Shown here in pieces: positions 50,209 to 58,319 of a DNA stretch of 64,000 nt. Both the position numbers and the translations under genes were made by a program. This DNA is from Roseibium album (GTDB taxonomy: Bacteria; Pseudomonadota; Alphaproteobacteria; Rhizobiales; Stappiaceae): assembly GCA_001404055.1 (NCBI GenBank), contig CXTY01000007.1:186058-250057 (forward strand), read 5' to 3'. The notes below the pieces were generated by a model. That model did no database searches. It was not told where the DNA came from and saw only the letters and a list, made by a program, of their open reading frames with translations. Numbering within the stretch: position 1 is the first letter of the stretch; each line of letters starts with the position of its first letter.

Positions 50209-50856
50209 TCAACGTGCCGCCCAAAGAGCACCGCGTTCGAATATCGTTCTCATCTGAGACACTTCAAATTCGGCTGCGACGTGACCAAGTGAGCTGTAGA
50301 ACACACGTCCCTGCCCGTACGACCGCTTCCAGACGACGGGTATCTCCGTACCGTTGATCTCGTCGAAGTCGGTGTTTTCAAAAACGGTGGTTGCCAGCAC
50401 CTCGTTCGAAGGGTCGACGTGCATGTAATACTGCTCGGAGCGATAAGCGAAGTCACTCAGTCCCGCGACGATAGGGTCATCTGTATCCCCGATCTTCACC
50501 GTGTAGTCGATGATGTCGCCCGGATGGGCAACCCACTGCCCACCCACCATGAACTGATAGGCTGTCTCGTTCCGAAAACTGTCACCCATCTGGCCATGAA
50601 ATCCAGCGATGCCGGTTCCTTGCCGCACCGCCTTCAGGAGATTGGCGAGCTCTGCCTTTTCGATATCTGACTGGGTGATGATCGGGACAATCAGATCAAA
50701 ATCGCCGAGCGCAGGGTCAGCGAGCGCCGAAGTTCCTTCACTAACATTTACGGAAAAGCCATTTGCTTCCAGCATGTCTTTCACCAGGTCCGCGCACTGC
50801 TTCGGCGTATGACCTTCCCAGCCACCCCAGACGATAAGTGCGCTTTTTTCAGACAT
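50209..50856 (-). CDS. ThuA-like domain protein
   Basis: 215 aa, no signal peptide, start supported by AGGAGATCCAGC. The ThuA glutamine-amidotransferase-like fold is visible: IVWGGWEGHTPKQCADLVKD, GIAGFHGQMGDSFRNETAYQ, FMVGGQWVAHPG, YYMHVDPSNEVLATT and the C-terminal YGQGRVFYSSLGHV. The catalytic Cys of true class I amidotransferases is absent. ThuA proteins are linked to disaccharide (trehalose, sucrose) use in rhizobia, and their reaction is not settled. Convergent with nanA, so not clearly part of the sialic acid operon. Confidence 0.85.
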   Translation of the reverse strand: MSEKSALIVWGGWEGHTPKQCADLVKDMLEANGFSVNVSEGTSALADPALGDFDLIVPIITQSDIEKAELANLLKAVRQGTGIAGFHGQMGDSFRNETAYQFMVGGQWVAHPGDIIDYTVKIGDTDDPIVAGLSDFAYRSEQYYMHVDPSNEVLATTVFENTDFDEINGTEIPVVWKRSYGQGRVFYSSLGHVAAEFEVSQMRTIFERGALWAAR

Positions 50857-51214
50857 GCTGGATCTCCTGGAGACAGAGCCGCAGAAAATATTGCGGCTTA
50901 TCGATTAGTGGCGAGTAACAATCACATGCCATCAAAGAAGGGAGGACGCAACGTCTCTTCGGTGAAACCGCGTTTTCCTGGCTATCGGAAAATGTCTGCA
51001 ACCTCCTCAGCAACTAATAGTCACTCGGCATGACTGAAGGACGGATGTACATGCGTTCCGGATGTCGGGATATGATTGTGATTGCAAATCAGCAGGTCTG
51101 CGGTATTCGCGAGAAAACTGGCATCTGGATTCGCTGCAAGGGCCATCAATTCGTGCCCCGGACTTGACGATAATCCATTTTGTTACTAATCAGTCACAAA
51201 ATGGATTAATAACG
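50857..51214. other. 358-bp divergent region between ThuA and TetR genes
   Basis: No credible gene: the plus-strand frame starting at 51062 only extends the TetR gene upstream through its own operator. Holds the promoter for the ThuA gene on the left and, on the right, the 38-bp palindrome at 51171-51208 with a TTGACG -35-like box at 51164. Confidence 0.6.
51171..51208. promoter_or_regulatory. 38-bp near-perfect palindromic TetR operator
   Basis: Outer arms TAATCCATTTTGT (51171-51183) and ACAAAATGGATTA (51196-51208) are perfect 13-mers; including the inner TACT/AGTC positions the arms reach 17 bp with one mismatch around AATC. It ends 6 bp before the TetR ATG, overlapping the -10 and transcription start area. 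The length suggests two TetR dimers, as with QacR-like operators. Confidence 0.75.
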
Positions 51215-51829
51215 ATGCCCAGCGCTAACAAGCAGCAATCAGAGCGAGGACGACCGCGTAAATTCGACGAAACAGAAGCGCTTAGCATTGCGTTGAAGGT
51301 CTTCCAGGAACAGGGGTATGACGCTGCAGGCACTGACGCTCTCAGCCACTCCATGGGTATGAAAAAACAGAGCGTTTACAGAACGTTCGGAAACAAGTCC
51401 GCCTTATTCGATCGCTGTTTTGAAAGTTATCTCACCGAAATAGTCAAGTCACTCGAAACATCCTTCGAGAATGCAAATTCGCTCCGAACAGCTTTCAGAT
51501 CCTGCCTCATCGATGCAGCAGAGTACTTCCATCAATCCCAGATAGCGGGAATGGGTTGCATGATCACTGTGACTGCACCTGTCACCCCGGAAAAAGCACC
51601 ACTCGCCCGACAAGCTATTGAGACACTCGAAGCGGTTTTGACCAGCCAGCTCATCAAAAAATTTCAGGCAGAGGTCAGCGCTGCGAAAATGCTGGCTACC
51701 TTGCTGGTCGCCTATATCCAAAGCCTTGCAATCAGAGCCCGTACAGGGACGCCTCTCAACGAGTTGTTGGCAACTTGCGAGACTTTTCTGGCGTCGCTAG
51801 CTTCCCTTCCAACAAAGGAAATCTCGTGA
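51215..51829 (+). CDS. TetR family regulator
   Basis: 204 aa from the ATG at 51215; the longer frame (51062) would translate the operator. HTH: RGRPRKFDETEALSIALKVF, QEQGYDAAGTDALSHSMGMK, KQSVYRTFGNKSALFDRCFE. It belongs to the branch whose C-terminal domain reads YFHQSQIAGMGCMITVTAPV then MLATLLVAYIQSLAIRARTG, common in regulators of small membrane-protein or oxidoreductase operons. The stop overlaps the GTG of the DUF3817 gene (GTGA). Three-gene unit under a 38-bp palindrome. Confidence 0.88.
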   Translation: MPSANKQQSERGRPRKFDETEALSIALKVFQEQGYDAAGTDALSHSMGMKKQSVYRTFGNKSALFDRCFESYLTEIVKSLETSFENANSLRTAFRSCLIDAAEYFHQSQIAGMGCMITVTAPVTPEKAPLARQAIETLEAVLTSQLIKKFQAEVSAAKMLATLLVAYIQSLAIRARTGTPLNELLATCETFLASLASLPTKEIS

Positions 51830-52116
51830 AAAGTCTGCGACTTGCGGCAATCGCCGAAGCAACCACGCTGATCATATTGCTCCTCATCGCTGTACCGTTA
51901 AAATATGTTGCCGGATTAGTCATTGCGACAAAGATCGTCGGCCCGATACATGGACTGGCGTTTCTGACCTTCAACTGGAAAGTCTTTCAGGAATACGCCT
52001 CGGGAAACCTGACCCAGAAGGAAACAGGCCGCCTGCTGTTCGGTGCATTCGTCCCCTTTGTGGGGTTGTACAACGAGCGTTGGCTGCGCACCAAGAATGA
52101 ACGAGGCTCACAATGA
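51826..52116 (+). CDS. DUF3817 family integral membrane protein
   Basis: 96 aa from a GTG at 51826 with AAAGGAAATCTC upstream. EATTLIILLLIAVPLKYVAG and KIVGPIHGLAFLTFNWKVFQ are the DUF3817 signature (three helices, conserved AEAT..L and G..HG). Function unknown; such proteins often sit with TetR regulators and small transporters. Coupled at both ends: GTGA with the TetR stop and ATGA with the next start. Confidence 0.8.
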   Translation: MKSLRLAAIAEATTLIILLLIAVPLKYVAGLVIATKIVGPIHGLAFLTFNWKVFQEYASGNLTQKETGRLLFGAFVPFVGLYNERWLRTKNERGSQ

Positions 52117-52523
52117 CCTACCTGCTCCTGAAAGCCCTTCACCTCGTTGCAATATTCTTGTTTCTGGGAGGCATGCTTTTCCTGACGCTTTCATTGTCTG
52201 CGCATCTCAAGGGCTGCCTCAACGAAGAAACACGTCAGCAGATCCTGAAGTGGGATCGTTTCGTGACCTCCCCGGCCCTCGGCCTCGTCTGGATCCTCGG
52301 GTTGTCACTGGCAATGATGGGAGACTGGTTCTCCGACACCTGGCTTCACATCAAATTTGCCATCGTGTTCCTGTTGTCCGGCCTTCATGGGACAGTGTCA
52401 GGCAAACTGAAAAAGAATGACCCGGCCTCCGGCACCAGCCGCATGGCAGGCTATTCTTTGACAGGCCTGTTGGTGGCTGTGCCGTTCGTAATCTTCCTCG
52501 CCGTCCTCAAACCCTGGCTTTGA
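52113..52523 (+). CDS. CopD/HemJ-like integral membrane protein
   Basis: 136 aa with four helices: LKALHLVAIFLFLGGMLFLT, FVTSPALGLVWILGLSLAMM, WLHIKFAIVFLLSGLHGTVS and SLTGLLVAVPFVIFLAVLKP. The KALHLVAIFLFLGGM, TSPALGLVWILGL and HIKFAIVFLLSGLHG pattern with His residues inside helices resembles the HemJ (UPF0093) and CopD families, which bind heme or copper. Whether this one does is untested. Third gene of the TetR unit. Confidence 0.65.
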   Translation: MTYLLLKALHLVAIFLFLGGMLFLTLSLSAHLKGCLNEETRQQILKWDRFVTSPALGLVWILGLSLAMMGDWFSDTWLHIKFAIVFLLSGLHGTVSGKLKKNDPASGTSRMAGYSLTGLLVAVPFVIFLAVLKPWL

Positions 52524-52556
52524 CAACCGGCAACACTTACGACCAGCCTCTATTCT

Positions 52557-52979
52557 TCATTTGATATCACGCCAACCCAGAGCTTCAAAAAAACGCAACA
52601 AGTATCCGTCGGGGTCAGCAACAACAAACTGCCGGTTTCCCACCTCCCCGCCGTCTCTCCTGTACCAGCGTTCTTCAAGCGGCAGATACAGCGAGATATC
52701 TGCGTCCGAAAGCGCACCAATCAGTGGCTCGACGCCTGGCACTTCGATTTGAACATTGAGGCCTTTTCCAAACGGGTAACTTTGGGGTAGATGACCGTCC
52801 TCAAAGGTTCTGCCCTCCCCGATCTGGTCGATCATCAGCTCTGCGCCGCCAAGGTTCAGATAGCAGAAGCCTTCTTCGGGCCTTTGGTACATGCATTCGA
52901 AACCCAGAATTTCGCAATAGAACCTCCGGGACGCACGCCAGTCGGACACCGCGAACTCAGGAACAAGAATCTGGGCCAA
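52557..52979 (-). CDS. VOC family protein (glyoxalase/bleomycin-resistance fold)
   Basis: 140 aa with a TTG start supported by GGGGAGTCTT. ILVPEFAVSDWRASRRFYCE, ILGFECMYQRPEEGFCYLNL, GGAELMIDQIGEGRTFEDGH and FVVADPDGYLLRFFEALGW match the bleomycin-resistance-protein branch of the VOC superfamily, which binds drugs without metal. Usual length. It could sequester a glycopeptide-type toxin; other VOC roles cannot be excluded. Converges on the CopD-like gene. Confidence 0.82.
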   Translation of the reverse strand: MAQILVPEFAVSDWRASRRFYCEILGFECMYQRPEEGFCYLNLGGAELMIDQIGEGRTFEDGHLPQSYPFGKGLNVQIEVPGVEPLIGALSDADISLYLPLEERWYRRDGGEVGNRQFVVADPDGYLLRFFEALGWRDIK

Positions 52980-53061
52980 AAGACTCCCCTTTTTGTTTCA
53001 GTAATTCAGGAAAAGGATAGTACGCACCGGCCCACAGTCGCCACCAGTCACTAGCTGCTCT

Positions 53062-53688
53062 TCAATCCCTGATAAAACCCAAGATCATCTGTTGCAGAAA
53101 GTGTTGTTGCTCGCCTTCCAGCAGCTCCTGCGCATGCTTCGCACCTGGCAATTCAACAAGCGTCTTTGGGTCTGCAGCCTTGTTGTAGCTTTCAACGGAT
53201 CGCCCCATGAAAAAGTCGTCGCGCGCATGAATAAAGAGCTTCGGGTAATCAGGGCTGCTCAAGGCCGCGCCGGTTGCGGTTCCCAATAAAATTACGCCAT
53301 CCAATTGATCAGGTTCCACCTTGGACGCTGCCTGCTGTGCGGCACCGCCACCCATACTGGCGCCAATAAGCGTTATGTTTTTGACGCCTTTTTCTTCCAG
53401 AAATTCAACTGCAGCGAGGGCATCTTCGCCGGAACTGCCGGACGGGGCGATGGAAGAGATTTTTTCGGAATGTAGCAGTTCGGCGAACGGTGTCCAGCTT
53501 TGCGAGGTGACCCCGTATTGATGAAGTAGAACCACAGCCTTTTCCGCGCCAGCATCAAACCAGAGCGCAGGCCTTTCTATGACACCGCGAATGGAGAGCA
53601 TTACCCTTATCGGCTCCTGACCGGGATTCTCCGCGACTGCTGCAGAGGGAAAAAATAAGAAAATCGCCAGGAAAGCAACTGCCTGCAT
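53062..53688 (-). CDS. exported alpha/beta hydrolase, paralogue B
   Basis: 208 aa, start supported by GAGGTGG. Signal peptide QAVAFLAIFLFFPSAAVA. Same domain as the protein at 35891-36523: LSIRGVIERPALWF, nucleophile GASMGGG, acid region KLFIHARDDFFMGRS and His in LPGAKHAQELL. Runs of identity occur throughout (for instance PKTLVELPGA), so a duplication is clear. It stands alone here, 82 bp from the VOC gene, without ABC permeases or a BlaI-like palindrome. Substrate unknown. Confidence 0.83.
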   Translation of the reverse strand: MQAVAFLAIFLFFPSAAVAENPGQEPIRVMLSIRGVIERPALWFDAGAEKAVVLLHQYGVTSQSWTPFAELLHSEKISSIAPSGSSGEDALAAVEFLEEKGVKNITLIGASMGGGAAQQAASKVEPDQLDGVILLGTATGAALSSPDYPKLFIHARDDFFMGRSVESYNKAADPKTLVELPGAKHAQELLEGEQQHFLQQMILGFIRD

Positions 53689-53887
53689 GAAACCACCTCA
53701 ATGAATTAACAGCACCGGATGTCTCTAACTCGAAACGTTCATCCTGCATGAGACAAGAAACCAACTGTTGAACCCTATCGCTGGCTCCGTTGGCGCACAA
53801 CGAATGATAAGCGCAGGTGAGCCGTGAGTTTCCTGGCGAGGTCGAGAGGACTTGCACTCAATCTCAATCGATTGCGATAGTAGCCGC

Positions 53888-54640
53888 ATGACTGATGCAG
53901 ACCCATCATTCGAAACTCAATCGCTTGTCGCAATCGGGCTGATTGTCGCCATCGGTTTTGTGCATATTGCTTCTATTCCGATCATCAGGTCTCTACCCAA
54001 ATTCGCCTATCGTTTGGCTGATTTCACTGCGGGCATTGGTCTTGGGTATGTATTTCTCTACCTTCTGCCAAAAATCGGAGATGCGACAACCAAACTGCAG
54101 AGCGCAGGCGCACCCGGAACCAACGAGTTTTTGACCTATCGGTACTATCTTTATTTGCTGCTTGGGTTTCTCATTTATTACCTGACTTTCGCTGAGCCCG
54201 GAAAAGACAGGAACCGAAGCAGCCCGAGACTGTATTTCGATATATCCATTTTTTGCATCTACAACATTTTGGTCGCGATAACCGCGTTACACCTAGATCG
54301 GGCTCACTATTTCGCTCACTTGATCGTCGCAGCTGTTTTCATGCTGCACCTCTTCGGTATCAATTTCTCACTGATCAAATGGCATGGGCATGCCATAGAG
54401 CGTTGGATCCGCTGGGCATTCACAGGATCGCTCGCCTTTGGAATTGTCCTTGGGGTGACCATTGAGCCAGGCGATCATTTCGTGATGATTGCAACATCGC
54501 TCGTGGGCGGCATCATCATCATCCTGTCGACGCGATTGAAACTGCCCACAAAGGATGCGCTCGACAGAGTGCCATTCCTGATTGGGATCACCCTCGCAAT
54601 TGCCTTGGCTTACGCAGGCCGCTCAATAGACAAACTCTGA
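53888..54640 (+). CDS. polytopic membrane protein of unknown function
   Basis: 250 aa from the ATG at 53888; a TTG at 53852 is an alternative and neither has a strong ribosome binding site. Seven hydrophobic helices, e.g. LVAIGLIVAIGFVHIASIPI, FTAGIGLGYVFLYLLPKIGD, YYLYLLLGFLIYYLTFAEPG, ISIFCIYNILVAITALHLDR, FAHLIVAAVFMLHLFGINFS. GLGYVFLYLLPKI and H residues in helices recall ZIP-type metal transporters, but the usual HxxxE motif is missing. I do not assign a family. Confidence 0.6.
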   Translation: MTDADPSFETQSLVAIGLIVAIGFVHIASIPIIRSLPKFAYRLADFTAGIGLGYVFLYLLPKIGDATTKLQSAGAPGTNEFLTYRYYLYLLLGFLIYYLTFAEPGKDRNRSSPRLYFDISIFCIYNILVAITALHLDRAHYFAHLIVAAVFMLHLFGINFSLIKWHGHAIERWIRWAFTGSLAFGIVLGVTIEPGDHFVMIATSLVGGIIIILSTRLKLPTKDALDRVPFLIGITLAIALAYAGRSIDKL

Positions 54641-54645
54641 CATGT

Positions 54646-54665
54646 GGCTCCATGTCCATGGAGCC
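54646..54665. terminator. hairpin after membrane protein gene
   Basis: GGCTCCAT-GTCC-ATGGAGCC, perfect 8-bp arms with a tetraloop, 6 bp after the stop at 54640 in the 92-bp convergent gap. No U-run, but the fold is stable. Confidence 0.5.
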
Positions 54666-54677
54666 CAAGAGGTTCAA

Positions 54678-54697
54678 TCAGCGCGTAACCGCGCTGA
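54678..54697. terminator. hairpin after rhaI
   Basis: TCAGCGCG-TAAC-CGCGCTGA, perfect 8-bp GC-rich arms with a tetraloop, 36 bp past the rhaI stop on the minus strand. Likely 3' end structure for rhaDI. Confidence 0.5.
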
Positions 54698-54732
54698 AAC
54701 TGCGACAAGTTCCGTTTGTTGTCAGGCCTGGA

Positions 54733-56019
54733 TCAGACGATCCCCCCACCAGCACCTGAAGTCACCGGGCGAATTTCGGCGACCTGTTGCCGGTAACCAG
54801 CAGCACGATAGGTAGAGACAGGATCAATGGCCCCGCCCGTTTCCAGTCTGGCCATTGCGAGGATCGGCTCGACATTTGTTCTGAAAGCCTGCTTCAGCGT
54901 GGTTGTTGCCATCAGGGCGTCATTCTCATCTTGATACGCTTCCAGCGAAGAACGATCCACCAGCAGGGCCTGGGCATAGGCGCGTTGGACTTCCATAGCC
55001 GAGACCATCAGGCTCTCGATCGGGTCCGTCACATTGTGCGACTGGTCCAGCATATGCGCCGGATCGAATCCTGGAGCTGATCGCACTTCCGCATCAACCA
55101 GCTCGTTGAACACAAGAAACAGACGGTAGGGATCAATGCTTCCCGTATCCAGGTCGTCATCACCGTATTTGCTGTCGTTGAAGTGAAAACCGCCCAGCTT
55201 TCCGAATTGGATCAGCCGCGCAACGATCATTTCAATATTCACATTCGGCGCATGATGGCCGAGATCGACAAGACAGAAGGCCTTCTCGCCAAGCTCATTG
55301 GCAATCAGATAATTCGTGCCCCAATCCTGGACAACCGTGGAATAGAAGGCCGGTTCGTACATCTTGTGTTCGGTAAACAGGCGCCAATCGGCCGGAAGCT
55401 TGCCGTAAATCGACTTTGCGCTTTCGAGATACCGCTCGAACTGCTTGGTGAAATGGCTCTGTCCCGGAAAATTCGATCCGTCACCGACCCAGATTGTCAG
55501 CGCGTTTGATCCGATGGCTTCACCAAGTTCGATACATTCCAGATTGTGTTCGATAGCCTGCTGACGCGTTGCCCTGTCCGTGTGCGAAAGCGAGCCGTAT
55601 TTATAGGAATGTGGTTGCTCCAGCTGATCCTGAAACGTGTTGGAATTCATGGCATCGAATTTCAGACCGAGTTCGTCAGCCTTGCTGTTCAGGTCTGCCG
55701 GATCAGCCTTGTCCCAGGGAATGTGCAATGACACGCTCGGCGTTGCCCGCGTCAATTCCTGAATGACGGCGCAATCTTCAAGCTTGTCAAAGATGTTGCG
55801 CGGTTCGCCTGCTCCGGGAAACCGGGCAAACCGTGTTCCGCCACTGCCAACGCCCCAGGAAGGAATTGCAACACCGTAGCCTGACACTTTCGTTTTGATT
55901 TCGTCGATTGAGATGCCTTGCCTTCGAAGCTGCTCGCCAAGCATGTCATAGTCGCGACTGACGGTTTCAGCACATGCCTCATTCTGCCGCGCAAGCAGGT
56001 CTTTTTCGATCATCGTCAT
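54733..56019 (-). CDS. rhaI: L-rhamnose isomerase (Pseudomonas/Rhizobium type)
   Basis: 428 aa TIM barrel of the xylose-isomerase-like superfamily. Metal-site motifs are present: Glu in RLFTEHKMYEPAFY, Asp/His in FCLVDLGHHAPNVN and His/Asp in GGFHFNDSKYGDDDLDTGS. Size and motifs match the P. stutzeri-type enzyme rather than E. coli RhaA. It converts L-rhamnose to L-rhamnulose. 11 bp after rhaD on the same transcript; start supported by GGAGTATCTC. Confidence 0.92.
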   Translation of the reverse strand: MTMIEKDLLARQNEACAETVSRDYDMLGEQLRRQGISIDEIKTKVSGYGVAIPSWGVGSGGTRFARFPGAGEPRNIFDKLEDCAVIQELTRATPSVSLHIPWDKADPADLNSKADELGLKFDAMNSNTFQDQLEQPHSYKYGSLSHTDRATRQQAIEHNLECIELGEAIGSNALTIWVGDGSNFPGQSHFTKQFERYLESAKSIYGKLPADWRLFTEHKMYEPAFYSTVVQDWGTNYLIANELGEKAFCLVDLGHHAPNVNIEMIVARLIQFGKLGGFHFNDSKYGDDDLDTGSIDPYRLFLVFNELVDAEVRSAPGFDPAHMLDQSHNVTDPIESLMVSAMEVQRAYAQALLVDRSSLEAYQDENDALMATTTLKQAFRTNVEPILAMARLETGGAIDPVSTYRAAGYRQQVAEIRPVTSGAGGGIV

Positions 56020-56030
56020 GAGATACTCCG

Positions 56031-58133
56031 TTAGCGCGTGAAGGCTTGTACGTTGCCGGCATCGACATTCAGAATGTTACCCGTCGATTTTGCGGAAAAT
56101 TCCGAAGCAAAGAAATAGGTTGCCTCAGCAATATCTTCCGGCAGCACGGAAAGTTTCAGCAAGGAGCGCTGGCGATAATGCTCTTCAAGCTCGGACGTGT
56201 CCTTGCCATAGGCGTCAGCCCGCTCTTTCAGCCAGTCACCCGACCAGATTTTCGACCCTCGAAGGACTGCATCCGGATTGACGACATTGACGCGGATAGC
56301 TTCTGATGCCCCTTCAAGTGCCAGGCAACGGGCAAGATGCAATTCTGACGCCTTGGCGGTGCAGTAAGCACTGGCATTCGGGGACGCGGCAAGACCATTC
56401 TTGGAGCCGATAAAAACAATCGAGCCACCAGTTCCCTGGGCTTTCATCAGTTTGAACGCCGCTTTAGAAACCAGGAAATAACCCGTCGACAGGATGGACA
56501 TGTTCCGGTTCCAGAGGTCCAGCGTTGTTTCTTCCACCGGTGCGGACGAGGCAATACCGGCATTGGAAACCAGAATGTCGACGCCGCCGAACTCCATCGC
56601 CGCACGGGAGAAACTGTCTGCAACGGCGTCTTCGCTGGTGACATCCATCGTCACGGTTCGAACCACGTCCTTTGAGTGGTTCTCCATGAGGACATCGGCT
56701 GTTTTTGTCAGAGCATCTGCATCAATATCGGCAAGAACCACACAGGCTCCTTCGCGCAAGAAACGCTCAGCCGTTGCCGAACCGATGCCACCAGCGCCAC
56801 CTGTCACAAGGGCAATCTTCCCGGCAAGGCTTTTCGGTTTCGGCATGCGTTGCAGCTTGGCCTCTTCCAGCAACCAGTATTCTATATCGAAGGCTTCCTG
56901 TTCCTTCAGGCCGCAATAGGTGGAGACACTGGAAGCCCCGCGCATGACATTGATGGCGTTGGTATAAAATTCAGCCGAGATGCGCGCGGTCGCCTTGTCC
57001 TTGGCAAAGGTGATCATGCCCACACCCGGGACGAGATAGACAACCGCATTCGGATTTCGCAAAGCCGGGCTATTGGCGTGACGGCAGCGTTCATAATAAG
57101 CGGCATAATCTTCACGGTAGGTGGCAATAGCCTCGCCAAGCCCAGCATGGGTCTTTTCCAGATCTGGACTTGCGGGGTCGAAATCAACAACGAGCGGGCG
57201 GATCTTTGTACGCAGGAAGTGGTCCGGGCAACTTGTTCCGAGCGCCGCGAGAGCTTCCATTTCCTCGGAACACACGAATTCCAGAACCGTGTCGCTGTCA
57301 TCGAAATGACCGACCAGGGGTTGCTGACGGCTGATCATGCCGCGAATGACCGGCATCAGACCAGCGGCAACGACCCGGCGCTCTGCAGGAGCAAGAGCGC
57401 TGTATTTCGAGCCACCAAAGGCATCACTTCCACTGGCTTTCTGTTCGAACCAGTCTATCGCCTTGTTGATGATCTCGATGGTGACTTCATAGCAATCCCT
57501 GGCATCGTCGGCCCAGGTAAACAGTCCATGGCTCTCCAGCACGACGCCCCGGGCATTCGGATTTTCCTCGCAGAATTTCTCCAGCCACAATCCGAGCTCA
57601 TATCCCGGACGTTTCCAGGGCAACCAGCCAATATCATCGCCGAAGATCTCCTGCGTGATGGCCTTGCTGCCTGCTGCAGCCGCCACAGCAATAATCGCGT
57701 CAGGATGCATGTGGTCGACATGTTTTTTGGGAACATAGGCATGCAGCGGCGTGTCAATGGAGGCTGCGCGTGGATTGAGATTGAAGGTACAATGCGGCAG
57801 GTAGCCAACCATTTCATCTTCAAATTCAACGCCGCGATAGAGCCCTTTCAAGGCCTGCAGCTTGTCCATGTAGAGCGTGGCAAATCCATCCATCTTGATG
57901 GTGCCGACATCGCCGCCCGAGCCTTTGACCCAGAGCACTTCTGCCTGATTGCCTGTCAGCGGATCCTTTTCCATGGCCTTCGCAGACGTATTGCCGCCGC
58001 CGTAGTTGGTGATCCGTTTATCCGACCCGAGCAGGTTCGAGCGGTACAACAAGAGCTCGGCCTCGCTCATCGACTGCGCCTTTTGACCGTCCCAAAGGTT
58101 TTGCAGCCGTGATCCCGCAGCAGAGTTCAACAT
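56031..58133 (-). CDS. rhaD: bifunctional rhamnulose-1-phosphate aldolase/short-chain dehydrogenase
   Basis: 700 aa in two domains. Residues 1 to about 400 are a class II aldolase: GGGNTSAK near 45-52, phosphate loop KGSGGDVGTI, zinc histidines in DHMHPDAIIAV and LESHGLFTWA. Residues about 430-700 are an SDR: LVTGGAGGIGSATAERFL, NAGIASSAPVE, Tyr/Lys in YCTAKASELHLARCLALEGA. It splits rhamnulose-1-P into dihydroxyacetone phosphate and L-lactaldehyde and probably oxidises lactaldehyde. First gene of rhaDI; GGGAGGAATGG before the ATG. Confidence 0.93.
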   Translation of the reverse strand: MLNSAAGSRLQNLWDGQKAQSMSEAELLLYRSNLLGSDKRITNYGGGNTSAKAMEKDPLTGNQAEVLWVKGSGGDVGTIKMDGFATLYMDKLQALKGLYRGVEFEDEMVGYLPHCTFNLNPRAASIDTPLHAYVPKKHVDHMHPDAIIAVAAAAGSKAITQEIFGDDIGWLPWKRPGYELGLWLEKFCEENPNARGVVLESHGLFTWADDARDCYEVTIEIINKAIDWFEQKASGSDAFGGSKYSALAPAERRVVAAGLMPVIRGMISRQQPLVGHFDDSDTVLEFVCSEEMEALAALGTSCPDHFLRTKIRPLVVDFDPASPDLEKTHAGLGEAIATYREDYAAYYERCRHANSPALRNPNAVVYLVPGVGMITFAKDKATARISAEFYTNAINVMRGASSVSTYCGLKEQEAFDIEYWLLEEAKLQRMPKPKSLAGKIALVTGGAGGIGSATAERFLREGACVVLADIDADALTKTADVLMENHSKDVVRTVTMDVTSEDAVADSFSRAAMEFGGVDILVSNAGIASSAPVEETTLDLWNRNMSILSTGYFLVSKAAFKLMKAQGTGGSIVFIGSKNGLAASPNASAYCTAKASELHLARCLALEGASEAIRVNVVNPDAVLRGSKIWSGDWLKERADAYGKDTSELEEHYRQRSLLKLSVLPEDIAEATYFFASEFSAKSTGNILNVDAGNVQAFTR

Positions 58134-58206
58134 CCATTCCTCCCAAAAATAATCCTGACGGCACCTGCCTGTTTGATTAGAACCTCGCTCGAACGGATCA
58201 AGTTGT

Positions 58207-58273
58207 CAATCAAAAACAATCATATTCAATCATATTGCGCTGCAAAATGATTAGTAATGACATTTTTTGATTG
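58207..58273. promoter_or_regulatory. rhamnose operator array between rhaD and rhaR
   Basis: Three CAATCA hexamers at 58207, 58217 and 58227, exactly 10 bp apart, face three inverted hexamers TGATTA, TGACAT and TGATTG at 58248, 58258 and 58268, again 10 bp apart. The outer elements sit in a perfect 13-bp inverted repeat, TGTCAATCAAAAA (58204-58216) and its complement (58264-58276). Repeats in phase with the helix suit a DeoR-type oligomer; the array lies between rhaD and rhaR and can control both. Confidence 0.75.
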
Positions 58274-58319
58274 ACATTGACCGGTTATGATGAAAACGTT
58301 TGAACATCGGGAGGACGGA

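Noticed and set aside
56676-58112. 478-codon open frame on the plus strand, antisense to rhaD
   Set aside because: It mirrors rhaD codons over its whole length, has no domain-like segments and no ribosome binding site; a shadow of a high-GC gene.
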